A stretch of 64,000 nt of DNA from the NCBI GenBank assembly GCA_030674915.1, contig JASXSV010000006.1:62001-126000 (forward strand), given 5' to 3'. Shown here in pieces: positions 18,464-29,409 of this stretch. Within the stretch, counting starts at the first letter, position 1, and every line of letters starts with the position of its first letter. The notes below the pieces were generated by a model. The model was not told where the DNA came from. It saw nothing but the letters and a program-made list of their open reading frames with translations, and searched no databases. Origin of the DNA: Candidatus Endonucleibacter bathymodioli. GTDB taxonomy: Bacteria; Pseudomonadota; Gammaproteobacteria; Pseudomonadales; Endozoicomonadaceae. The translations under genes were made by a program, and so were the position numbers.

Positions 18464-19499
18464 TAAACATAGAACTCAGCACAACCAAGGACTTTAGCCA
18501 CGGTCACTGAACCTTCCCCTCTTTGTAAGCCATTACGAAGCTTACCAGGGTATTTAACTCCAGATTATCGGTTTTATGCACTATTTCTAGTGCTTAGAAC
18601 TGATTTTTAATGCTATTCCGCATAACATGATTTTGGTACACCATAGGGCACCAAGAATTGCTCTAAGGTAGCGTCTTCAGGCATTTCTCCACCGATCTCA
18701 AGGTAAACAAACTTACAAAACAGCAGGTCTCTATACTCACACCGTCAATAGGTCAGTGACTATACCAAGACTCTGCGCTGTATTGTAAAGGATTTTTTGC
18801 ATGTCGATGCTTTACCAGAATATGATCGCCTTTGTTGAGTTATACGGAGGTTTAACCGTTAGATTTACAGCCTCGTAAGGAAAGGCATAGCTGATCAAAT
18901 ATAATGCATTAAACAAAAAAAATCCCCCCTCAGGTCAACTGAGCAGGGGGGTTTTTTGTTTACTCCAGTTCTGCCTAGTTGCTTCTAGATATTCCTGGCC
19001 GCATCATCCATGTTGCAAGTTAAGCATCCATGCATTTTTTATGGATATGATCTTGTCCAAAGATCGTCTTTCTTATTTTTGTTATCCCTGCATCCTTGCA
19101 GGACGTCATCCATAAAACTAAATCAAGAGTTTCCTTTTCCTTTTTTTGTTTTCTTACTTCCTTGTATCACTCCGTCCTAGAGTTCATTACTTGATTTATA
19201 CTTAAGATAATGCATACTCCATGCCATAAATATCGAGACACCCAATGACAACACTTGTGAGACATTGAGAGAAAAAAATCCCTTAAAATTATGAGTAAGT
19301 GCGGGCGCATGTGTCACCAATAGAAACAGGGGAGCGAATGGGAAAACAGTCTTAGGAAATATTATATTGATCTATCGTCCACATATACCAGTTACAATTG
19401 GAGATACTTGATTTTTAGATTGCTTACCTACACTCTTCGATTCTATATGACACAAGTGACTTATTCTGGTCAAGTCCAACCTGACACTTTAATAAGAGA
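18464..19499. other. Long non-coding stretch with IS fragments
   Basis: I see no supported gene in these 1.0 kb. At 18790-18840 the words ACCAGAATATGATCGCC and TTTGTTGAGTTA match a piece at 35835-35875 (ACCAGAATATCGTCGTC, TTTATTGAGTTA), so part is an insertion sequence remnant shared with the IS5-like fossil there. A terminator-like hairpin lies at 18914. The remainder is featureless. Confidence 0.5.
18914..18960 (+). terminator. Strong GC-rich hairpin with a T-run
   Basis: CCCCCCTCAG and CTGAGCAGGGGGG pair, with a two-base bulge, around a five-base loop. A-runs precede the hairpin and GGTTTTTTGTTT follows it, so it could stop transcription from either direction. It lies 450 bases after the ankyrin gene with no other gene between. 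Confidence 0.75.
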
Positions 19500-19905
19500 C
19501 AATACCAGTCAATTATTAGAGTGTTATTATGGGACAGAAATGCAGTTACAAAGTACCCCGAAGAGTTTAAAAAAAAGACCGTATCCTTGGTTAGAGATCA
19601 AAGCCACTCGGTAGCTGAGACTGCTAAATAACTGGGTATTGCGCCTAATTTACTCTATACATGGAAGGATCAGCAAGAGCCTTTATCGGTAGATTAAAGC
19701 ATGGCTGGGTTCAAGGTTCTCCAGCCAGCATATGACTAAGATATTAGAGCTTACATTAAGATACCTTTTCACGATGGCTCTTTTGCCTGCTAGCTTCGTT
19801 AAAAACGTACTCAATCATCATTTATAAACATAAACTCTCTCTTTCCTTGCGTTTTTGCTTCACCAACTAACAAGATTACGGCTCATGCAACGGCATCCTT
19901 AAGTA
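19500..19905 (+). pseudogene. Internally deleted IS3-family element
   Basis: An OrfA start at 19529 (MGQKCSYKVPRR) runs into stops and then RDQSHSVAETAK and NLLYTWKDQQE. About 20 bases later the sequence jumps to the OrfB C-terminal word GRLKHGW and continues as the terminal repeat also seen at 12120-12350. Most of OrfA and OrfB is therefore missing. The layout resembles a non-autonomous deletion derivative. Confidence 0.6.
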
Positions 19906-20020
19906 TTATGACCTAGACTGGACCCACTCCTTGAATCATGATTTATCGACGATTCAGTACGATAATGTAACAAATTAATATGTTAGGTTTTCTTGACCAG
20001 AACAGGGTGTATCAAAACAG

Positions 20021-20896
20021 TTATGACTTACCACCCTCCAGCGCAGCAATACGCTGATCTAGAGGTGGGTGACTGGTAAAAATGGAAGCTAGACCTTTTT
20101 TAAGGCCGCTGCGAATACCAAAAGCAGACAACTCTGTGGGCATGACACTGGGAGAGTCGTACTCTGAGCGAAGGCGCTCAAGTGCTGCAATCATGTTCTG
20201 TTTGCCCGCAAGCCTGGCACCAGCTTCATCGGCACGAAACTCTCTATGCCGTGAAAACCACATAACTATAGCGCTGGATAGAAACCCAAGAATGATTTCC
20301 GCAATAAAACTGGTAATATAAAAGACCGTACTATCGTTTCTTCTTAGTAAAGCGTTTACGGCATAACCGATTATTCGCGCAAAAAACATAACAAAGGTGT
20401 TTACTACACCTTGGATTAAAGCCAATGTTACCATATCTCCATTAGCGACATGACCAATCTCATGGCCAATAACTGCACGGGCTTCTGATGGGCTGAAGCG
20501 ATTAAGTAACCCCTCACTGACTGCAACAAGGGAGTCATTTTTATTCCAGCCGGTAGCAAAAGCGTTAGATTCTGGAGAAGGAAAAATGCCTATTTCCGGC
20601 ATTCCTATACCGGCTTTTTCTGATAGCTCGGCAACGGTATCAACCAACCAGCGCTCCTTAGCATCTCGAGGAGTGGTAATTAGCCTAGTCCCTGTACTCC
20701 TTTTTGCCATCCACTTGGACAGAAAAAGAGAAACAAAGGCACCTGCAAAACCAAATACACAGCAAAATATGAGTAGTGAGGTTAAATCTAACCCCTCGGC
20801 GGTTATATAATTATCGACACCGAGGATATTAAGAGTAATGCTCGCCAGCACCATAACCGCCATATTGGTTATTAGAAATAGTAGAATTCTCTGCAT
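20021..20896 (-). CDS. htpX: HtpX, membrane zinc metalloprotease
   Basis: HtpX degrades misfolded inner-membrane proteins and acts alongside FtsH. Two N-terminal membrane segments are followed by the zinc site HEIGH at about residues 140-147, with GDM shortly after. The third ligand Glu lies in EFRADEAGA, and further membrane segments sit between. Starting at 20896 (MQRILLFL) gives 291 residues, the family's usual length. The frame opens 20 codons earlier, but that extension is not hydrophobic and matches nothing. It is a conserved housekeeping gene embedded in the accessory island, with decayed insertion sequences downstream and IAP copy 2 upstream. Confidence 0.95.
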   Translation of the reverse strand: MQRILLFLITNMAVMVLASITLNILGVDNYITAEGLDLTSLLIFCCVFGFAGAFVSLFLSKWMAKRSTGTRLITTPRDAKERWLVDTVAELSEKAGIGMPEIGIFPSPESNAFATGWNKNDSLVAVSEGLLNRFSPSEARAVIGHEIGHVANGDMVTLALIQGVVNTFVMFFARIIGYAVNALLRRNDSTVFYITSFIAEIILGFLSSAIVMWFSRHREFRADEAGARLAGKQNMIAALERLRSEYDSPSVMPTELSAFGIRSGLKKGLASIFTSHPPLDQRIAALEGGKS

Positions 20897-21086
20897 TGTC
20901 GTAGTGATTACCTTCTGTCTGTTTGTTTGTAGCCGTATAATATTGTGATGAAACACTCGAATTTCAATAGTGATAAGATAACCTTACAAATTGCTAATGC
21001 TGCCTCTCTCGTCACAATCATACCCACTCCCATGGAAGGTGCTAGACTGTTGATTGCTCTTTCCCTCGAGGGGAACGAGTATACAC

Positions 21087-23663
21087 CTACGCTAAAAAGG
21101 TCTTAAACACACTCTGTATTGGCTTATCGCATCGAGGGCACCGCCTCAATTTTATCTTGCTACATTTTTCACAGTACACCCTGTGTCCACATGGCGTAAA
21201 TATAACTTCCCGCTGATTGTCTTTACACTTTATGCACAACTGATCCTCTTTTAACTTCTTATTTACTTGCCGCAGCTTCTCTTTATCTACTTCGCACTTT
21301 TCACCATTACCCTCATAGTCGCCCTGCAACATATTCTCCATTGCTAAAGCTGCCATTGGAGCATTTACTACATTTTCTACTGTGGCATTATGCTCTCCAG
21401 CTTCACGATTCTCTATTTGTTCTCGTGCCAGTACATCCTCCTGAACATTTGAAGCATATTCTCCACCTTTCACCTGTAGTATATATTTGCAGGATGGGGA
21501 ATATTGTGCGTGCGCATACCAAGGATCGTCTCCTTCACACCAATTCCTCAAAAATAAATTACAGTAAAAACAACACACCTTATCATTCTCTCCAGTATAG
21601 TAAAATCCAGCATCTACCAAGGCTTCTGGTGTTTGTTCAACATCACGTCTCCACGTCTTAAACGTATCCATTCTAGTATAATTTTCTATAAATTTCTTAT
21701 TTTTAGGACGATACCATTTATCAAATTCCCTTTGTACCTTGGCTATATATCCCTCTCCTTTCTCCTGATTCAAATAGAAACAACTTGGCATATACCGAGC
21801 GTGTTCCCGCCAAGCATCATCCTCACTCTTCCATTCCATCAATCCAAGACCACAACAAAAGCATCGAACTTCATCGTCCTTGCCAGTGCAGAAGTACCCA
21901 GCCTCCGCCAAATCCTTCGCTTTCTGCGTACTCTCATAACCCCAAGTGTTAAAACTGCCAAGCCTACCTTGCAACAAACTGTACTTCGCATATGTATATA
22001 ATGACTCCATATCATTTGTAGCTCCTCGACTCTGCTCCTCAAAATTTTGTGCAGCTCTCCTTGCAGCTTCATCAGCTACCGCTATCCTCCTTATTTCAGC
22101 TTGGCTTTCCGCTGCTTGAACTGCCCTTATGCCAGCTTGCTTTGCCGCCTCAACAACTGCCCTTATGTCAGCTTGTCTTACTTCCTCTGCTTGCATTTCC
22201 TTCTCCGCTGCTTGTCTTGCCTCCTCTGCTTGTCTTTCCTTCTCAGCTGTTTGTCTTGCCTTCTCAGCTGCTTGTCTTGCCTCCCCTGCTTGTCTTTCCT
22301 TCTCAGCTGCCCTTATGCCAGCTTGTATTTTCTCCTCCTCTACTGCTTGCTCGAGCCTGTTTTTAGCATGTATTTTTTCCTGCACCTCTAATGCTAATAG
22401 CTGCCGATTTACTTCAGATTCTCTTGCCTCATCAACTACTCTTGCCTCTTCTTCAACTTTTATAGATTCTGTTTCCTTATCTAGAAAGTGAAGAGCCATC
22501 TTGTTTGCATTTTCTATTGCAGTAAAGTTCTTCTCGGTAATACCTATAATATCTACAAGTCGTTGAGGATTATCAATAACCTCTTGAAACTCCTTGACAC
22601 TATCGTCCCTTGATTGATCACCAGTATACATATAAAAGATGTAAGCATATGGCTTACCTGAGCAATCAATAAAACAGTATTTATACCTTTTCTCTTTTAT
22701 GTGCTGCATTTGGAAATCCCAAAATACAGATCTGAGAGAAGAATTATTTTTGCATTGAATATCACAGCTACCACATTTGATACTGATTTCACCAGCATCT
22801 GATCTACCTATAGAAACTTTCGGCACTTGTTGACTATATAACGCATCACTTAACGCATCATTACTACTTACTTCTTGCTTTCCACCTTGTGTACCTCGAC
22901 AGTCTTCACTAAAATCTCCCATACTCAATCTACAGAAAGACTCATCCAAATCCATACCTTTACTCTCAAATAAAAAGGCTGCATAAAAAAAACATGAATC
23001 ATCATGAGCAACAATCTCTTTCACTTTGCATGGAATGTACAATACAAAACTATACCTACTACTTTCTGAAAAAAGTGACCGATACTTTTCTAATACCTCT
23101 CTGAGATTATCCTTTATATCAAACATATCAGTTTCCCCTTGTCCACCTCTGATATTTTCTTCAACAGGCCTAAAGGTAACCATTTTTTCCAATGATAATG
23201 ATTCTCGCATACAAACAAAGTTTTTTATTGGCTCCACTTTAACAGAAAATAATCCTAAACATTCTGCATTAGATCTCTTTATAACAACAAGATAGAGATT
23301 CTCATGATTATCAAGTCTATTCACCCTCACAGAACATTCATCGGCCCTATTAATAGCACTAATTTTTTTATTTAATTCAGTATTATCATCTTCATCTTTG
23401 TTATCACCACCCCCATAGACAAAACTAAGAATCTCCGTCAGACTATCAACAGGTATCTCTGCCCCATCAACAACAACCATTTCTCCAACACCTGCTGTAT
23501 TATGACTCACTATTGGTACTATAATTTTGATAACATTATTATCCACTTCAACCCAGTCAGCAGAAACAACCTGATCTATTGAATCAAGCATCGCCACCCC
23601 TTGTTGAATGGTCGAAACAAAACAAAAAACAAAAAATAAAAAACAGTACTGCGCAATGCTCAT
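21087..23663 (-). CDS. Secreted IAP-like protein copy 2: two BIR domains and a RING (intact)
   Basis: This 858-residue protein combines a bacterial Sec signal peptide (YCFLFFVFCFV, cleavage probably near 25) with animal-type IAP domains. An unrecognised domain of about 370 residues follows the signal. A long Ala/Glu/Arg/Gln coiled coil (about 398-545) precedes BIR1 (about 565-632: CFCCG, then EHARYMPSC) and BIR2 (about 662-730: CFYCN, then AHAQYSPSC), both with complete C2HC zinc sites. The RING (about 806-858) has CIKC, PCGH, CEKC and CPRC and ends FKTFLA, like the animal IAP tail needed for dimerisation and E2 binding. Animal IAPs inhibit caspases and ubiquitinate; I infer suppression of host apoptosis. 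Transfer from an animal host is likely. GGAG precedes the ATG and a possible promoter lies at 23701-23730. Confidence 0.93.
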   Translation of the reverse strand: MSIAQYCFLFFVFCFVSTIQQGVAMLDSIDQVVSADWVEVDNNVIKIIVPIVSHNTAGVGEMVVVDGAEIPVDSLTEILSFVYGGGDNKDEDDNTELNKKISAINRADECSVRVNRLDNHENLYLVVIKRSNAECLGLFSVKVEPIKNFVCMRESLSLEKMVTFRPVEENIRGGQGETDMFDIKDNLREVLEKYRSLFSESSRYSFVLYIPCKVKEIVAHDDSCFFYAAFLFESKGMDLDESFCRLSMGDFSEDCRGTQGGKQEVSSNDALSDALYSQQVPKVSIGRSDAGEISIKCGSCDIQCKNNSSLRSVFWDFQMQHIKEKRYKYCFIDCSGKPYAYIFYMYTGDQSRDDSVKEFQEVIDNPQRLVDIIGITEKNFTAIENANKMALHFLDKETESIKVEEEARVVDEARESEVNRQLLALEVQEKIHAKNRLEQAVEEEKIQAGIRAAEKERQAGEARQAAEKARQTAEKERQAEEARQAAEKEMQAEEVRQADIRAVVEAAKQAGIRAVQAAESQAEIRRIAVADEAARRAAQNFEEQSRGATNDMESLYTYAKYSLLQGRLGSFNTWGYESTQKAKDLAEAGYFCTGKDDEVRCFCCGLGLMEWKSEDDAWREHARYMPSCFYLNQEKGEGYIAKVQREFDKWYRPKNKKFIENYTRMDTFKTWRRDVEQTPEALVDAGFYYTGENDKVCCFYCNLFLRNWCEGDDPWYAHAQYSPSCKYILQVKGGEYASNVQEDVLAREQIENREAGEHNATVENVVNAPMAALAMENMLQGDYEGNGEKCEVDKEKLRQVNKKLKEDQLCIKCKDNQREVIFTPCGHRVYCEKCSKIKLRRCPRCDKPIQSVFKTFLA

Positions 23664-23700
23664 TACTTATATACTCCAACAAGGTTGATTACTAATTTGT

Positions 23701-23730
23701 CTTATATCAATCTAGCCTATTTATTCACAA
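23701..23730 (-). promoter_or_regulatory. Possible sigma-70 promoter of IAP copy 2
   Basis: On the minus strand TTGTGA and TATAAG are separated by 18 bases, and the start codon follows about 37 bases after the -10 box. The same boxes and spacing are kept upstream of copy 3 at 26745-26774, although the spacer differs slightly. Confidence 0.5.
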
Positions 23731-23845
23731 TGCACTTTTTTATATACATATTTTTATATAAGAGCATGAAACCACCTCATTTGCTCGTGGTTCTCATAGA
23801 CTCCACCTTTACACGAGGAAAATACTCACCTCAATCAAGAGAAGC

Positions 23846-23939
23846 ATATCCCCGTTACCATTAAGGAATGAGTAGACTGTACGAGCGAATCACCCCACCA
23901 ACATACGAATAGTAGGTGCTTGGAGTGCGAACCGTTAAC
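23846..23939 (+). repeat. Interspersed 125-bp repeat, copy cut by an IS30 remnant
   Basis: It starts ATATCCCCGTTACCATTAAG, then GAGTAGACTG and AGTAGGTG as in the other copies. It stops at GAACCGTTAAC, where the IS30 terminal repeat begins, so the right end is missing. The repeat was therefore present before the IS30 arrived. Confidence 0.8.
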
Positions 23940-24838
23940 CCTAGATTTCCACAATAACCAATACATTTGAAACCGACTTGAGAGTCAGCTCATCATAACT
24001 ATAGTTCTCACACAACGAACTAGATGACCTCATAGGATGCTATTACAAACAGCTGAGACGCTTGAACGATACCCGACTCATTCCCTCCACACATTCTCAT
24101 TTTCGACTCATAGGATTGATGGTCATATGCACCACTTCAATAAAATGGTCTCCTGGAGTTGATGTGCTGTCCCCTTAAGGATTATGACTCAGAGGAAACA
24201 CATCGCAACAGCCTTACTCAGCGTAAGACGGCGACCAAGCTTCCTAAAAGAAATTATGCGATAAGTAGGCAGGTCAAGCCCCAACTGATCCTAAGTTTTA
24301 CACCTGAGTAAATTGCAAGACACATGAAACTTAAGTATTATAATGGGGAGATTGGTTACCAGACCATCTATATCCTGATCAAAAAAACCAATACCACTGT
24401 CTCCTCCAGCGCAAAGAAGAACGTTATCGGCACCGCTAGAGTGCTAAGACTGGATAGCACCCGCTTAATTTCTGATCGTATGGATATTGATGAGAACCAT
24501 GACTGTATGGATCTAAAAGATGGAGTCGGCTACTGGGAAGACGATACCTTGCACGTCCAAGATGGATATTTTGTGACGCTAACCGAACGTGTATCGAAAC
24601 TGCTTTTGACGACCCTAGTTAAAAACAAGACTACAAAAGCAGTGATCCAGGCCATTAAACAGATACTACAACCTTACAAGACTAACTATAAAATCTTATA
24701 CTTAATAACGGTGGCGAGTGCGCCAACCACGCAAGTATCGCTAATCATTAGGCTATAAAGATATACTTTGTAATAATACCACTCATGGCAACGTGGATTT
24801 AACGAGAAGACTAATGGCCAACTGCAACGACTCCTCAA
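23940..24838 (+). mobile_element. IS30-family remnant, right end deleted
   Basis: The left end CTAGATTTCCACAATAACC is identical to that at 13749. The decayed transposase reads on the plus strand: SLTQRKTATKLPKRNYA at about 24210, then YNGEIGYQTIYILI and GYWEDDTLHVQDG with the first catalytic Asp region at about 24530. Near 24800 comes FNEKTNGQLQRLLKGK, with the catalytic Glu. At about 24839 the sequence passes directly into the RING part of IAP copy 3, so the right terminal repeat is gone. An open frame of 144 residues at 24324-24758 is part of this fossil. Confidence 0.75.
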
Positions 24839-24840
24839 AG

Positions 24841-26707
24841 GTAAATATAATTTGCCTCTGAATTGTTTTGCACTTTATGCATAATTAACCTCTTTTAACT
24901 ACTAATTTTCTTTCAGCAGCTTATCTTTATCTACTTCTAGATCTTCACCATTCCTAGCATCACGGCTCCACCTCCATACATCATCCATTACTGACGTAAT
25001 TCTATGGCGTATTTACTCCATTTTCTATTGTAAAATGCTGCTGTTTCGATTTACCTGCCTCTATTTGTGTTGCGCCAACACTTCACCCAAAACTTCTGCA
25101 ATATATTCCTTACCTTTCATTCGCGTTACATATTGGCACGATGGGGAATATAGCGCATACATACGCCAAAGATCGCTTTCCGTCTCCCAACCATACAAAC
25201 CTAGATCACAGTAAAATCACCGAACCATCTTGGACATTCCCTTACGACAGAACCAAGAATCAGCCAATTTTTTCGTTTCCTGCGCATCCTCATAATAACC
25301 GTTCTTATAACTATTCATCCTATCTTTCACATCACTCCTATGCGGATATCTAAATAACGGTTTCATAACATGTGCAGCTCCGCTACTCTGGGTCTCAATA
25401 TTTTGTGCCACCGTTGCTAGCCTTACTTCCTCATCAGCTACTGCCATTCGCCTTATTCTGGCTTGTCTTTCTTCCTCCTCATCTTTTATAACTTTTCCTC
25501 TGAGTTCCTCTAAATATTTTTCTTCATATGCTAGACAGTTAAAAATAATATTTTTTGCATCTTCTATTTTAGTAAAGTTATTCTCTGTACTATCTTTAAT
25601 CTCTCCAAATTGTTGAGGGTTATCAATGATTCCTTGGAATTCTTTGATACTGTCATCCATTAATTCCATATACATATACATATACATATACATGATGTAA
25701 GCATATGGTTTACCTGAGTCATCAATAAAACAGGCTTTATACCTCCCAGCGCTATTGTGCTGTGTTTGATAATCCAAAAATACGGCTTTAAGAGTAGAAA
25801 TCTTTTTGCATTGAATATCACAAATACCACATTTGATACTGACCTCACCAGTCTCTAATCTTTCGATAGAAACTTTCGGCACTTGTTGACTATATAACTC
25901 ATCATTACCACCTCCGTCTTGTTCTACACCTTGCGCACCTCGACCTTCGTCAATAACATCTCCCATATTCAATCTACAGAAAGACTCATCCAAATCCATA
26001 CCTTTACTTTTAAATATAAATGCCGCATAAAAAAAACATGAATCATCATGAGCAACAATCTCTTTCACTTTGCATGGAATGTACAATACAAAACTATACC
26101 TACTACTTTCTGAAAAAAGTGACCCATACTTTTCTAATACCTCTCTGAGATTATCCTTTATATCAAACATATCAGTTCCCCCTTGTCCACCTCTAATATA
26201 TTCTTCAACAGGCCTAAAGGTAAACATTTTGTCCAATGATAATGATTCTCGCATACAAACAAAGTTTTTTATTGGTTCCACTTCAACAGAAAATAATCCT
26301 AAATATTCTGCATTAGATCTCTTTACAACAACAAGATAGAGACTCTCATTATTATCAAGTCTATTCACCCTCACAGAACATTCATCATCCCTATTAATAG
26401 CACCAATTTTTTTATTTAATTCAGTATTATCATCTTCATCTTTATTATCACTACCCCCATAGACAAAACTAAGAATCTCCGTCAGACTATCAACAGGTAT
26501 CTCTGCCCCATCAACAACAACCATTTCTCCAACACCTGCTGTATTATGCCTCACTATTGGTACTATAATTTTGATAACATTATTATCCACCTCAACCCAG
26601 TCAGCAGAAACAACCTGATCTATTGAATCAAGCATCGCCACCCCTTGTTGAATGGTCGAAACAAAACAAAAAACAAAAAATAAAAAACAGTACTGCGCAA
26701 TGCTCAT
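24841..26707 (-). pseudogene. IAP-like copy 3: duplicate of copy 2, broken
   Basis: The first 496 codons are open and begin with the same signal peptide as copy 2. By eye the first 280 residues are nearly identical to copy 2. The coiled coil is much shorter. Only one BIR remains, apparently a fusion of the front of BIR1 with the back of BIR2. Its first zinc Cys codon is TGA at 25217-25219, a one-base change that ends the frame (VR, stop, FYCDLG). The zinc His is also Tyr (RMYALYSPSC). Further stops follow, and the RING is cut after its first part where the IS30 remnant begins. If translated, the product would be a secreted N-terminal domain without a working BIR or RING. Confidence 0.88.
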
Positions 26708-26744
26708 TACTTATATACTCCAACAAGATTGATTACTAATTTCA

Positions 26745-26774
26745 CTTATATCAATCTAACCTATTTAGTCACAA
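26745..26774 (-). promoter_or_regulatory. Possible sigma-70 promoter of IAP copy 3
   Basis: TTGTGA and TATAAG, 18 bases apart, stand in the same place as upstream of copy 2. The surrounding 280 bases are part of the same duplication. Confidence 0.45.
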
Positions 26775-26888
26775 TGCACTTTCTTATATACATTTTTTTA
26801 TATAAGAGTATGAAATAATCCCATTTACTAGCGGCTCTCACAAACTTCATTTCTACGAGAGCAATCTTACACCGCAATAAAGAGAAGC

Positions 26889-27015
26889 ATATACCCGCTA
26901 CTATTGAAGGCGTGAGTAGACTGTATGAGCGAAGCACCCCCATGAACATACAAGTAGTAATGTTTAGGGTAAATGAGAGCCATCAACAATCTCACACCTT
27001 AAAGCAAATAGGTGC
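26889..27015 (+). repeat. Interspersed 125-bp repeat
   Basis: Head ATATACCCGCTACTATTGAA, then GGCGTGAGTAGACTG, core ACAAGTAGTAATG, then CATCAACAATCTCACACCTT and the tail. It lies at the same place relative to copy 3 as the 23846 copy does to copy 2, so the duplicated block included the repeat. From here to 27268 I see nothing else. Confidence 0.8.
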
Positions 27016-27268
27016 AAATCATTTCTTGGTTAAATATTACCCTAACTCTATTTATTGTTTGAACAGCCTACCTCTCTCCATGCTTTTTTAGCCGAAGTGT
27101 AAGCCGGAGACATCTTAGCAATCTCTGACAATTAAACAAAGTAGACTATGCCAATAAAAAACTAGAAGCCCTCACTAAAGCACTTTATAAATGAGTTTGA
27201 ATATAATTTGAAATACTACATTTACATCTAGTAGTTACATAGAGTTACTTACACACTCTTTACTATTT

Positions 27269-27496
27269 TTAACAGACCGAACGGCGCAACATATCGGCTT
27301 TTATACACTTCAACAAACCGCTATTACAACACACATTAATGCGCTTCCCTGCTTTTTGCAGATCCCCATCGGCGGCCCTAATACTTTCCTCTATAGTACC
27401 CAGATCCAGAACAGACATTGCCTTAATTTCCTTCAATTCCAACTCCGTCTGCTGAATACCTTTAGCAAGAAATCTATAAACAACCCCCTCCGTCAA
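27269..27496 (-). CDS. Small hypothetical protein downstream of recQ
   Basis: A 75-residue open frame from a TTG codon, 14 bases after the recQ stop and on the same strand. It is polar, with a helical stretch (TELELKEIKAM), and has no recognisable domain. There is no clear ribosome-binding site and no start better than TTG. It may be a small gene translated with recQ or a chance open frame. Confidence 0.3.
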   Translation of the reverse strand: MTEGVVYRFLAKGIQQTELELKEIKAMSVLDLGTIEESIRAADGDLQKAGKRINVCCNSGLLKCIKADMLRRSVC

Positions 27497-27510
27497 CGAA
27501 AGTTTATCTG

Positions 27511-29409
27511 CTATCTAGACGTAGCCACACCTGCCTTTGCTAAAGTCAACACACGCACAAAACCCCCTCTCCCTCTCAATAATGCTTGACCTTGATGCTG
27601 ACTAAGCAATTCTAGAAAAGCATCGCCATATTTTTCAAGTTTATATTGGCCTATACCATTAATGCGTCCAAGATTTGCCAGGTTTGTAGGCTGAACCCTT
27701 AGCATCTCAAACAAGGTTTTATCGTTCACAATAATATAAGCGGGAACTCCTTGATCTTCTGCCAAAGAACGCCTTAAAGACCTCAATGCCTCCCACAACT
27801 CTTTTTCATCATTACGGACAATAACTTTACATACTTTATTCTGAGGTCCAGCTCCATCTCGTTTATCATATGATACCTGTTTATAATTATCTTTCCTTAA
27901 CGATATCAATTCTTCACCTCGCAACAAAGATCGGCACGTGCCACTAAGCTGTAGAGCTCCATGACCATCAAAGTCAACATTAACAAAGCCACGCGTTACC
28001 AGCTGTCGGAATACTGATCGCCATTCGACCTGCCCTAGCTCTTGACCTATGCCGAACGTACTTAACCTTTGATGACCATACTGCCTGACTTTTTCTGTCG
28101 CTTTCCCCATTAGTACATCAGTCAGGTGAGCCACACCAAACCGTTGCCCAGTGCGATACACACAAGAAAGAGCCTTCCGAGCAACCTCTGTACCGTCCCA
28201 TGTCTGAACAGGCTCCAAACATAGATCGCAATGTCCGCAAGGCTCTTCCAACTTCTCATCAAAATAACTCAAAAGCACTTTACGCCTACAACTACTTACT
28301 TCACAAAAGGCTAACATAGCATCCAGTTTTTGCCGCTCAACACGCTGAATATCTTCACTGGCATTAGAGCGATCTTGTAATTGCCTAAGCAAAACAACAT
28401 CCTGCAACCCATATACCATCCAAGCCGTTGCTGGCAGCCCATCTCGCCCAGCACGCCCTGTTTCCTGATAGTACGCTTCAATGCTTTTGGGCAAATCAAT
28501 GTGAGCAACAAAACGCACATCTGGCTTGTTTATTCCCATACCAAAAGCAATTGTCGCAACCATAATAAAACCATCATCTTTAAGAAAACGCTGCTGATTT
28601 CTCTTTCTCACGTCTGCAGGCATTCCGGCATGGTAAGATAACGCTTTTAGCCCCCGAGCAACCAACCACTGCGTAGTTTGCTCTACCCGCTTTCGAGAGA
28701 GACAATACACAATGCCAGAGTCCTCTGGATACTCATTTTCCAGAAATTTCAACAACTGCTGGTTGGCCTGATTCTTCTGACTGATTCGGTAAAAGATATT
28801 AGGCCTATTAAAACTGTCAATAAAAACTCTTGCGTTATCAAGGCCCAGTCGCCCCATGATCTCCAGACGAGTACGCTGGTCTGCCGTTGCTGTCAATGCT
28901 ACCCTGGCAACATTCGGATAACGTTGTTGCAGCCTAGACAACTGTAAATATTCCGGTCGGAAATCATGCCCCCACTGCGAGACACAATGGGCCTCATCAA
29001 TAGCAAACAAACTAATCTTGATCTTATCCAATAACCTCTGTAAGGCTTCCGTTAATAAGCGTTCCGGTGCAACATAAAGCATCTTCACGTGCCCCGATAA
29101 CACGGCCCTTTCAATTTGCACCTGATCTCGATAAGCAATACCTGAATGCAAGCATTCTGCATATACTCCAAGCTGCTTAAGAGCGCCCACTTGGTCTTCC
29201 ATTAATGCAATCAGCGGCGAAATTATAACCCCAACCCCTTCACAGGCTAACATCGGAATCTGGTAACACAGGGACTTACCTCCCCCGGTAGGCATCAGCA
29301 CCAATGCATCTCGACCTTGCATCACCTCCTCAATAACCTCACCCTGAAATCCTCGAAAAGAATCGTAGCCAAAGGTCTTTCTCAAAATATTTAGAGCGGG
29401 ATCCGACAT
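27511..29409 (-). CDS. recQ: RecQ, ATP-dependent DNA helicase
   Basis: RecQ unwinds DNA 3' to 5' in recombination and replication-fork repair. The 632-residue protein has all expected parts. Walker A is [12 protein letters not shown] near residues 38-50, and Walker B is IDEAH followed by [11 protein letters not shown]. The helicase motif VI region [10 protein letters not shown] is present. A four-cysteine zinc module (CRRK, then CGHCDLC) lies near 372-398. The winged-helix RQC region and a C-terminal HRDC domain (about 525-600) complete it. The length is slightly above the E. coli protein because of a short Gly-rich tail. It marks the right border of the accessory island. Confidence 0.96.
   Translation of the reverse strand: MSDPALNILRKTFGYDSFRGFQGEVIEEVMQGRDALVLMPTGGGKSLCYQIPMLACEGVGVIISPLIALMEDQVGALKQLGVYAECLHSGIAYRDQVQIERAVLSGHVKMLYVAPERLLTEALQRLLDKIKISLFAIDEAHCVSQWGHDFRPEYLQLSRLQQRYPNVARVALTATADQRTRLEIMGRLGLDNARVFIDSFNRPNIFYRISQKNQANQQLLKFLENEYPEDSGIVYCLSRKRVEQTTQWLVARGLKALSYHAGMPADVRKRNQQRFLKDDGFIMVATIAFGMGINKPDVRFVAHIDLPKSIEAYYQETGRAGRDGLPATAWMVYGLQDVVLLRQLQDRSNASEDIQRVERQKLDAMLAFCEVSSCRRKVLLSYFDEKLEEPCGHCDLCLEPVQTWDGTEVARKALSCVYRTGQRFGVAHLTDVLMGKATEKVRQYGHQRLSTFGIGQELGQVEWRSVFRQLVTRGFVNVDFDGHGALQLSGTCRSLLRGEELISLRKDNYKQVSYDKRDGAGPQNKVCKVIVRNDEKELWEALRSLRRSLAEDQGVPAYIIVNDKTLFEMLRVQPTNLANLGRINGIGQYKLEKYGDAFLELLSQHQGQALLRGRGGFVRVLTLAKAGVATSR

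Noticed and set aside
20897..20956. A longer htpX start
   Set aside because: The added 20 residues are not hydrophobic and precede the conserved MQRILLFL start.
21026..21084. A further 125-bp repeat copy between htpX and IAP copy 2
   Set aside because: ATACCCACTCCCATGGAAGG and GAACGAGTATA resemble the two ends, but the core is missing and the match is too short to count.
24324..24758. A 144-residue open frame as an independent gene
   Set aside because: It is the middle of a decayed IS30 transposase, with related codons continuing on both sides.
27269..27496. The 75-residue frame after recQ as exonuclease VII small subunit (XseB)
   Set aside because: The size fits, but the sequence does not resemble XseB; I left it as a low-confidence hypothetical.
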